This document shows positions 1-5,747 of a stretch of 8,610 bases of DNA, piece after piece. The first letter of the stretch is position 1, and the number at the start of each line of letters is the position of its first letter. The position numbers were made by a program, and so were the translations under genes. The DNA is from Acidobacteriaceae bacterium (GTDB lineage: Bacteria; Acidobacteriota; Terriglobia; Bryobacterales; Bryobacteraceae). The notes below the pieces were generated by a model. That model searched no databases. It saw nothing but the letters and a program-made list of their open reading frames with translations, and had not been told where the DNA came from. The stretch is taken from assembly GCA_019246575.1 (NCBI GenBank), contig JAFAQG010000279.1, positions 1-8,610 on the forward strand. The letters are read 5' to 3'.

Positions 1-1842
1 GCCCGCCTCCCCCCATCCACCCAATGCCTGATACATGCCGCCATCCTACTCGCGTCAGTTTTGACTTTGCCAATCGGTCCGGGCTCGCATTGGGCCCGCG
101 CTGCCCCTGATCATCCCGCTTGGCTCATCCTCGAACTCCTTACCGCCAGCGTCGGCCTGCCGTTCGTGCTCCTGTCATCCACCACTCCTCTGCTTCAACA
201 TTGGGTCGCTCGCGCGGGCGACGCCGCGCCCTATCGTTTCTTCGCTGTCTCTAATCTCGCCTCGCTCCTGGCCCTACTCGCCTATCCGCTGCTGATCGAG
301 CCGGCTCTCGACATGAACACGCAACGAGTCTGCTGGTCGGCACTCTACGTTGTTTTCGTATCGCTCTGCACTGCCGCAGCCTGGCGAAGCAGCCGTCTCG
401 CCGATTCAGCAATTGTCGAAGCGACACTGCCCTCTCCAGCTTGCGGGACCGCCGCGCGTCCCTTACTCTGGTTTGCGCTCGCCGCCTGTGGCTCCATGCT
501 GCTGCTCTCGATCACGAATCACGTTACACAAAACGTTGCTCCCGTTCCTCTGTTATGGGTGCTTCCTCTTGCTGCGTATCTTCTCAGTTACGTGCTTTGT
601 TTTAGTCGTGCGACTCGATACCATCGCACCTTCTGGTTGCGCGCGCTGGCCGTAGCCTTGGGCGCGCTCGGTTATGCCGTCTCGGACATCAATGCCATTG
701 AAGCCATTCAGGTGAGTCTGCCGGTTTTCTTTCTCGGCCTGTTCACCTGCTGCATATTCTGCCACGGCGAGCTGGCTTCCCTACGCCCCTCGGCACAAGA
801 TCTTACCCGTTACTACGTCCTGATCGCAGCAGGCGGTGCCGTGGGCGCTATCTTCGTCGGAATCATTGCCCCTAAAATCTTCCGCGGCATCTACGAGCTT
901 CCCGTTGCGCTGCTCTTCACAGCGCTCGTTGCCGTTGCCGCGGTGTGGCAAAGCTCCTGGGCGCTGCGGCTCGTCTGGCTCGGAGTCAGCGCCGCGATGG
1001 CCGTCGTGACCGCCCAGAATGTGAAGGCATTTCGAGAAGATACGGTCACAATGCGCCGCAGCTTCTACGGCTCACTACGCGTTGTCGAATCCCGGCATGG
1101 CGGCGCGAAGCAATACCGCACTCTGTTCAACGGAACCATCGAGCACGGCGCGCAGTTTCTTCTCCCGCCCCTACGTTCGCGACCGACCAGCTATTACGGG
1201 CCGGATTCGGGAATCGGTATCGTTCTTCGAGAATGTTTTCCTGCCCCGAAGCGCATCGGTGTCGTGGGTCTTGGCGTTGGAACAGTCGCTGCCTATGGCG
1301 ACACCGGAGACGTGTTCCGCTTCTACGAAATCAACCAGCAGGTTGCGGATATCGCTCAATCGCTCTTCTTCTATCTACGCGAGAGCCGGGCACGGACCGA
1401 AATGGTCATCGGCGATGGTCGCCTGTCGCTCGAACGCGAGACCGGCGCGCCGTTCGACGTGCTTGCGCTCGATGCCTTCTCGGGCGATGCAATCCCCATA
1501 CACCTCCTAACTCAGCAGGCGCTCGCGCTCTATTCCCGGCATCTCAATCCGGCAGGCGTGCTGGCCTTCCATGTATCGAACCACTATCTGGACCTCGCGA
1601 GCGTTGTCCAACAGCTCGCCGCCGCTCGCGGCTACGAATCTATCCTCGTGAGGAACGAGGCAGACGCAGATCGACTGATTGAGCCCGCCGATTGGGTCCT
1701 CGTCACGCGCAACCCTGCCGTCCTTCACAACGCGAGCATCGCCGTCCACCGTCGAACCATCGCGCCGCGCCCCGGCCTCCGCCTCTGGACCGACGACTAC
1801 AACAACCTTCTACAGATCCTCAAACCTGTGAAGATCCAGTGA
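1..1842 (+). CDS. Polytopic membrane protein with C-terminal spermidine-synthase-like domain (5' end outside window)
   Basis: Frame 1 is open from the first base, and codons 1-20 encode a hydrophobic stretch that continues the protein, so the real start lies upstream; the TTG at 61 is only the first possible start inside the window. Residue numbers below count from that TTG. About ten hydrophobic segments fill residues 1-325. They include features I recognise from 'fused MFS/spermidine synthase' proteins: STTPLLQHW near 40-48, HVTQNVAPVPLLWVLPLA from 154 and CHGEL at 234-238. The C-terminal part is a Rossmann-like aminopropyl/methyltransferase fold: glycine loop GVVGLGVGT (400-408), acidic ribose-binding position E423 in FYEIN, GDG at 451-453, and LDAFSGDAIP with D471 where SpeE has its catalytic Asp. 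The domain resembles PF01564, but the canonical DSSD-type motif is changed, so polyamine synthesis is not assured. The substrate is unknown and the likely site is the inner membrane. The gene converges with the propeller gene downstream. Confidence 0.88.
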   Translation, partial: ARLPPSTQCLIHAAILLASVLTLPIGPGSHWARAAPDHPAWLILELLTASVGLPFVLLSSTTPLLQHWVARAGDAAPYRFFAVSNLASLLALLAYPLLIEPALDMNTQRVCWSALYVVFVSLCTAAAWRSSRLADSAIVEATLPSPACGTAARPLLWFALAACGSMLLLSITNHVTQNVAPVPLLWVLPLAAYLLSYVLCFSRATRYHRTFWLRALAVALGALGYAVSDINAIEAIQVSLPVFFLGLFTCCIFCHGELASLRPSAQDLTRYYVLIAAGGAVGAIFVGIIAPKIFRGIYELPVALLFTALVAVAAVWQSSWALRLVWLGVSAAMAVVTAQNVKAFREDTVTMRRSFYGSLRVVESRHGGAKQYRTLFNGTIEHGAQFLLPPLRSRPTSYYGPDSGIGIVLRECFPAPKRIGVVGLGVGTVAAYGDTGDVFRFYEINQQVADIAQSLFFYLRESRARTEMVIGDGRLSLERETGAPFDVLALDAFSGDAIPIHLLTQQALALYSRHLNPAGVLAFHVSNHYLDLASVVQQLAAARGYESILVRNEADADRLIEPADWVLVTRNPAVLHNASIAVHRRTIAPRPGLRLWTDDYNNLLQILKPVKIQ

Positions 1843-1854
1843 AGCTGGCCGCAG

Positions 1855-3912
1855 TCACCTCCAATCGATGGGAATCGGGCACAGTACGAAACCATGAAAC
1901 GCGGCGCATCCTCCCGTCGTGGTCTTGTACACGGCGCCGGAATCCGTGCCGACGTAAACGACTCTGGAATCGGTCGGATCGACGGCGATCGATTGAACCC
2001 CCAGGTCGCCGAATCCCATCGGCACCCACCGTCGTCCACCGTCATAGCTCTTATAAAGGTTGTTGCTGACCCCCGGAACGATGCGGCCGCCTGCATACAC
2101 GATGTTCGGCCTCGAAACACTGACGCCCACCGCATCGATCGGCCTGCCGGTCAGGCCGGTGATCGCCAGAGTGTCGCCGCTATCGGTGCTCTTGTAAAGA
2201 CCCGCCGACGCGCTCGTATTGAAACCCGTGCCGGCGTAGAGCACGCCCGGCGTCGCCGCATTCGTGACGATCGTATTGATTCCCGTAAATCCGCCCGGCG
2301 TCTGCGTCCACGTCGCGCCTTCGTCGACGCTCTTAAAGAACCCGCCGCCTGCCAGGCCTCCATACAACGTCGTCGGAACCGTCGGGTCAACGGTGATGAA
2401 CCCGAGAAACGTGAAACTTGGTAGTCCCGCGGACCCTGCATCCGCCCACGTCTGCCCGCCATCGGCGCTCCGGTAGGCAGCTGCTTGATTGTTGTTGTAA
2501 CTGCTGGCGTATAGGATATCGCTCGCGGCGGGGTTTACGGCGACACTGGTCACCGTTGCGCCTGAAAACCCTGTTCCCGATGCCTGCCAGCTAGCGCCAG
2601 CGTCCGAGGTCTTATAAACGGCATTCACGCCGCTGGCAGAAGTCGTCACGTACAGGTTGGCGGTGTTGATCGGGTCAATTGTGAGGACGTTGCCGATCAG
2701 GAAAGAGAAAAGACCGGAATCGGCTGCATTCCAGCTCGCGCCGCCGTCGACGCTCTTGTATATGTGGGTGTTCGGGGCATCCGCAAATACCGTCGCCGGT
2801 TGCTGAGGATCGAGCACAACGGATGTGACCGACGACGCATTGAGCCCCGCATTCACCTCCGCCCACGTTGTGCCTTGATCCGTGCTCTGGAAGATGCTGG
2901 TGGCGGTGGCGGCGTATACGGTGGCCGGAGCGTTGGGATCGACAGCGAGCTGGTTTGTGTTCGGCTGGTTGAATGTGATCTGCCATGTGCTGCCCCCGTC
3001 GTGACTCTTCCAGACACGGCCCAGAAACGAGACGTAGACGGTCGCGTGATCTGTAGGATCAAGCGCGAGATCGCTGAGGCTGGTGTTGTCGGTCAAGACC
3101 TGCGTCCAGTTGCCGCCACCGTCCGTGCTCTTGTACACGCGGAATGAACTGAACGTCCGCACGCCCGCGTACATGGTCGTTCCGTCTTGCGGGTCAACCG
3201 CGATTACATCGACCGTGAATCCCGCCAAGGCCGGGCCGATCATGGCCCAGTTCTGGCCACCATCGCTGCTGCGGAACAGCCCGCCGGGATTGCCCGTCCC
3301 ATCTCCGATTCCGGCGTAGACGATCTGCGAATCGACAGGATCGAACGCAAGCGACAGGATCCATTTGCCGGACGTGATTCCTGCATCCATCCGCTGCCAG
3401 CTCAGAGCGCCGTCCGTGCTCTTGAAAAGCCCGCCGCCATCGGTGAGACCTGCGTAGAGCGTGGTCGGTGTCTGGGGATCGATGGCCAGCGCGTACACCG
3501 CGCCGCTAGACGGCAGACCGCTATCCCGCCGCGTCCACGTCTTGCCGCTGTCCTCACTCTTGAAAAGATAGCCCGCGGTGCTGTTGAAGCCGCTCGTGCC
3601 GGTGTAGAGCGTGCTGGGCGTGGCCGGATCGATTACGAAGGGATGGCTGAGGGTGGTGACCTGTGTCGTGAAGGGCCGGCCGATACGGCTCCATGTCCCC
3701 GCGCCATCCGTGCTGGTGAACATTCCGCCGCGCCGCGATTCTGCGTACAGTGTCCCCGAATTCGTCGGGTCGATGGCTATGGCCGGAATGTCGCCACCGT
3801 TCGGCCCGACCGCTTGCCACGCACTCTGCGCCCGTGCGTTGGCGTACGAGAAGAAGGTTACTCCGAGAGCTAACAACGCGACGCGTGAGCCGCGACGCAT
3901 CCGACAGGGCAT
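1855..3912 (-). CDS. Secreted Asp-box (BNR/sortilin-like) repeat beta-propeller protein
   Basis: The frame has ATG codons at 3915 and 3912. AAGGAG (3918-3923) is 2 nt from the first and 5 nt from the second, so I chose 3912; numbering here counts the 3915 Met as 1. A signal peptide is clear: basic MRRGSR, hydrophobic VALLALGVTFFSY, then ARA|Q with cleavage after residue 29. The rest is 14 tandem units of about 46 residues. Each has a 'DP-x-TLYAG' strand (Asp-Pro at 49, 96, 146, 192, 241, 286, 326, 369, 414, 510 and 646) followed by an Asp-box S-x-D-x-G-x-x-W (W75, 127, 173, 223, 270, 311, 351, 395, 443, 490, 536, 630). Fourteen units would fit two seven-bladed propellers. The protein ends with two cysteines (670, 679) after the last blade, possibly a disulfide. 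Such proteins resemble glycosidase/sortilin propellers, but I see no separate catalytic domain, so glycan or protein binding outside the membrane is the safest role. It appears monocistronic, with its own promoter. Confidence 0.9.
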   Translation of the reverse strand: MPCRMRRGSRVALLALGVTFFSYANARAQSAWQAVGPNGGDIPAIAIDPTNSGTLYAESRRGGMFTSTDGAGTWSRIGRPFTTQVTTLSHPFVIDPATPSTLYTGTSGFNSTAGYLFKSEDSGKTWTRRDSGLPSSGAVYALAIDPQTPTTLYAGLTDGGGLFKSTDGALSWQRMDAGITSGKWILSLAFDPVDSQIVYAGIGDGTGNPGGLFRSSDGGQNWAMIGPALAGFTVDVIAVDPQDGTTMYAGVRTFSSFRVYKSTDGGGNWTQVLTDNTSLSDLALDPTDHATVYVSFLGRVWKSHDGGSTWQITFNQPNTNQLAVDPNAPATVYAATATSIFQSTDQGTTWAEVNAGLNASSVTSVVLDPQQPATVFADAPNTHIYKSVDGGASWNAADSGLFSFLIGNVLTIDPINTANLYVTTSASGVNAVYKTSDAGASWQASGTGFSGATVTSVAVNPAASDILYASSYNNNQAAAYRSADGGQTWADAGSAGLPSFTFLGFITVDPTVPTTLYGGLAGGGFFKSVDEGATWTQTPGGFTGINTIVTNAATPGVLYAGTGFNTSASAGLYKSTDSGDTLAITGLTGRPIDAVGVSVSRPNIVYAGGRIVPGVSNNLYKSYDGGRRWVPMGFGDLGVQSIAVDPTDSRVVYVGTDSGAVYKTTTGGCAAFHGFVLCPIPIDWR
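1909..3771 (-). repeat. Fourteen tandem Asp-box propeller units (coding repeat)
   Basis: The coding sequence repeats with a period of about 138 bp (46 codons on average between Asp-Pro positions 49 and 646). The most conserved piece encodes 'FKSTDGG-x-TW', seen on the + strand as recurring variants of 'ccgtccgtgctcttgta'. Unit 12 (around residues 552-583) has lost both the Asp-Pro and the final Trp (Leu583), and unit 14 has a degenerate Asp-box (KTTTGG). The units differ enough in DNA that they look old rather than recently amplified. Confidence 0.8.
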
Positions 3913-3917
3913 CATAT

Positions 3918-3923
3918 CTCCTT
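3918..3923 (-). promoter_or_regulatory. Shine-Dalgarno AAGGAG for the propeller gene
   Basis: AAGGAG on the minus strand lies 5 nt before the ATG at 3912 and only 2 nt before the ATG at 3915. The 5-nt spacing is closer to normal and decides the start in favour of 3912. Confidence 0.75.
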
Positions 3924-3944
3924 AGGCTGGTAATATTCCCCGCG

Positions 3945-3974
3945 ATGCTATCAAGTAAAACTTCGGGCTGTCAA
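3945..3974 (-). promoter_or_regulatory. Sigma70-type promoter for the propeller gene
   Basis: On the minus strand a perfect -35 TTGACA (3969-3974) is followed, after 18 bp, by a -10 TAGCAT (3945-3950), which matches TATAAT at 4 of 6 positions. Transcription would start near 3938, giving a 5' leader of about 25 nt that contains the AAGGAG site. Position and spacing fit well. The promoter is predicted from sequence only. Confidence 0.6.
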
Positions 3975-4134
3975 ACAAGCTGCGCGAAAAAACGCGCGGC
4001 CAATCCATGCCAGTAACCACGCTCACACTCGTGTTTTGGCGAGTTGCCCCCACGCACCTGCAAGCGTAATCAAGGTTACATGAACGCTGGCATCTCCCGT
4101 ATCTTATCCGGCAAAAAGATGAAACGGCTACAAC

Positions 4135-4359
4135 TTGGAAGTGCGTCATATCGCGCCGGAGTCCGACGAGATCTTTGTTCAATTTGTGGACCTTTCCGGG
4201 CTTCACCGCCCCGATATCGACGTTGTCCTTCACGGTTTCCAATCGCAGCTCGTGAATCCCGTTGTCGTCGGCGAAATCCTTGAAGAAGTCAAGGAAGCGG
4301 CCGAGCGAGGCGTCTCGTCTCTCGATCTGCAGTTCAATCATCTGCCGGACGCGGCCTGA
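4135..4359 (+). CDS. Small acidic hypothetical protein (74 aa, tentative)
   Basis: I recognise no family. The frame begins just after a TGA (4120-4122) and offers TTG at 4135 or GTG at 4141; neither has a good Shine-Dalgarno. It looks coding because about half of its codons begin with G, roughly two thirds end in G or C, and the product is balanced and acidic. Predicted features are a beta strand (EIFVQFVDL, about residues 12-20), a second strand (DIDVVLHGF), an amphipathic helix (VGEILEEVKEAAERG, about 45-59) and a final strand (SSLDLQF). Its last 22 bp overlap, tail to tail, the 3' end of the zinc-hydrolase gene. An ATG at 4119 lies one base out of frame; joining it would give an N-terminus starting MKRLQLEVRH, so a frameshift or base-call error near 4137 is possible. 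The opposite strand is also open here, codon for codon, which weakens the case. Confidence 0.42.
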   Translation: MEVRHIAPESDEIFVQFVDLSGLHRPDIDVVLHGFQSQLVNPVVVGEILEEVKEAAERGVSSLDLQFNHLPDAA

Positions 4360-5747
4360 TTGGTCTGACGTACTCGATCGTTCGTGGCCACCGCACTCGC
4401 CGGCGCTGACCGCTTTAGCTGATCCACTTCCACTAACAACCGTCGCCATGTTTTCTTTTGCTTCTTACTCGAAAATGGCAGATCGATGTTGGCGTAATAG
4501 CTGATGACCGCATCGCGGACCTCGGGCGTGACGCCGGCGAATTTCTGTTCCGCAAGCTGGTCCAACCAATATGCGTACGCAAGATCCTGCAGCGTGTAGG
4601 TAGCCGGAGGCGTAATCGCACCCACATCGAAGTTATCGTTCGGCAGGTTGACATCCTGCCGCGACGCCGCCCGTAGCTGGTTCCGATATAACTCCGTGGC
4701 CAGCTCGAAGCTGCGCATAAAGTCCTGCTGTGCCGGTGGCGTCAACACCTTGAAGTGCAGCGTGTTTAGCGGACCAATCGGCGGCAACACCCGCAATAGA
4801 AAGGCCAGAATGCGGTCCCAAACGCTCGGCCGCTCATAATTCCTGCCCCATTCCCGTTCGGAGTTAGCGTAAAGGGCGCGGATGCGCGCCGCGATGCAGG
4901 ACATCGAATCGCTAACCCTTTGCGCGGCGCGGCTGACCCCGCGCCCGTTTTGCGCGTCGTTACAAGGCCGCCGCATGACATACACGAACCGCCGCCGCGT
5001 GATCCCGGGCCGCAGTTTCTCAATGTCATCCTTATGCTGCGCCCACGCTACCCGAGTTGCGAGCGGAACCAGGTTGCTGACCGTCCGGCGATAGGATTCG
5101 ATCGCTCTCGGCAAATCGCCGAACATATCCGCCAGCTCGAAACCATACGTCTCGCGAAATGCGCGCTCGAGCAGCGGCCGCGCAACATAGAACCCGATGA
5201 AATCGTGATACGCCTGAGAAGCATAATTGCCTCTCGCCACCTCCAGCACATCGAAACCGAATTCCGTCTTCAGGTGCTTGTTCGGGTTCTGTGCGTACGT
5301 GATGCTCGTTCCGTATTTTTTCTTCAGCTTCGGATAAACCCGCGGTTCCGCAATATTTGTGCCGTACCGGTGTCCATAGCAGTCTCCCGCAAAATGCGAC
5401 AGCGCGCCTAGCGCAAACGCCAGGTCATCCAGCGTTTGTGCATCTCGTAGCAGCGCTCGGATAAAATCGCCTGGCCGCGCATAATGCGTCAGGTCACTGA
5501 AATACCCGTTGCCCTGAGGATAGAAGCCCATGTCCTGGATGATTGCTCCGCCATAGGCGTACCCATGTGCCTCTTTCAACTGTTCGGGAGTAGCCGAAGG
5601 AAATCGCTCCATCAGGGTTGGCTTGATCGCCACATCCCACAGTGCGTCCACCAGCGCTTCATGCGACAACACCGAGTACCCGCAGGCCACGTGCGCGCCG
5701 AACAACAATATCCACGCCGCGGACATCGCACCCATGCTCGCCCGCAT
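4338..5747 (-). CDS. Exported zinc-dependent phospholipase C / S1-P1 nuclease-fold protein
   Basis: The 469-residue product resembles zinc-dependent phospholipase C family proteins (PF00882-like), which use three zinc ions to cleave phosphoester bonds. An N-terminal hydrophobic segment (about 8-21) indicates export. The side-chain metal ligands can all be placed: H29 (LSHEALVD), D72 (IIQDMGFYP), H88 (DLTHYA), H118-x3-D122-x3-H126 (SHFAGDCYGH) and H158-x3-E162 (HLKTE). The N-terminal Trp that ligates zinc in B. cereus PLC is not seen; Cys22 follows the likely cleavage site. A segment of about 30 residues (261-292) with two cysteines (C262, C284) looks like an insert relative to homologues I remember. 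The ATG at 5747 follows directly on the stop of the kinase gene, with AGGAG 6 nt upstream, so the two are surely cotranscribed and probably translationally coupled. The substrate (phospholipid, phosphosugar or nucleic acid) cannot be told. The C-terminus is basic and Ala/Ser-rich and probably disordered. Confidence 0.82.
   Translation of the reverse strand: MRASMGAMSAAWILLFGAHVACGYSVLSHEALVDALWDVAIKPTLMERFPSATPEQLKEAHGYAYGGAIIQDMGFYPQGNGYFSDLTHYARPGDFIRALLRDAQTLDDLAFALGALSHFAGDCYGHRYGTNIAEPRVYPKLKKKYGTSITYAQNPNKHLKTEFGFDVLEVARGNYASQAYHDFIGFYVARPLLERAFRETYGFELADMFGDLPRAIESYRRTVSNLVPLATRVAWAQHKDDIEKLRPGITRRRFVYVMRRPCNDAQNGRGVSRAAQRVSDSMSCIAARIRALYANSEREWGRNYERPSVWDRILAFLLRVLPPIGPLNTLHFKVLTPPAQQDFMRSFELATELYRNQLRAASRQDVNLPNDNFDVGAITPPATYTLQDLAYAYWLDQLAEQKFAGVTPEVRDAVISYYANIDLPFSSKKQKKTWRRLLVEVDQLKRSAPASAVATNDRVRQTNQAASGR

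Larger units (their letters stand above)
3916..4134. other. Intergenic region between the propeller gene and the small + strand ORF
   Basis: It holds the minus-strand promoter and ribosome site of the propeller gene. It also holds a small inverted repeat, GCGCG-AAAAAA-CGCGC (3982-3997), just upstream of the -35, which could be an operator half-site pair but is too short to call. On the + strand the best promoter-like pair is weak: TTACAT (4076-4081), 18 bp, TATCTT (4100-4105). I see no convincing terminator for the leftward unit ending at 4338, and no RNA gene. Confidence 0.5.

Noticed and set aside
61..63. TTG at 61 as the true start of the membrane protein
   Set aside because: The frame is open to base 1 and encodes a hydrophobic segment upstream, so the gene begins outside the window.
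945..1682. Long + strand frames inside the membrane-protein gene (245 and 142 codons)
   Set aside because: Arg/Ser-rich products typical of out-of-frame reading in GC-rich DNA; the frame-1 protein has clear family motifs throughout.
2137..2163. Inverted repeat CGGCCTG-CCGGT-CAGGCCG on either strand
   Set aside because: It lies deep inside the propeller coding sequence, has no T-run, and is explained by GC-rich codons for GLTGRPID.
1909..3771. The regular 138-bp periodicity as a CRISPR or satellite array
   Set aside because: The period matches propeller blades in an intact reading frame, and the units diverge at DNA level with no identical repeats or spacers.
3187..3873. A 228-codon + strand frame antisense to the propeller gene
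   Set aside because: Arg/Ala-rich repetitive product produced by the antisense of the Asp-box repeats; no ribosome site or domain.
3922..4449. Open frame of 175 codons on the minus strand between the propeller and hydrolase genes
   Set aside because: It overlaps the hydrolase 3' end and reads through the propeller promoter and ribosome site. Its C-terminal half is Cys/Arg/Ser-rich without structure, and its middle is an exact codon-for-codon antisense of the + strand small frame.
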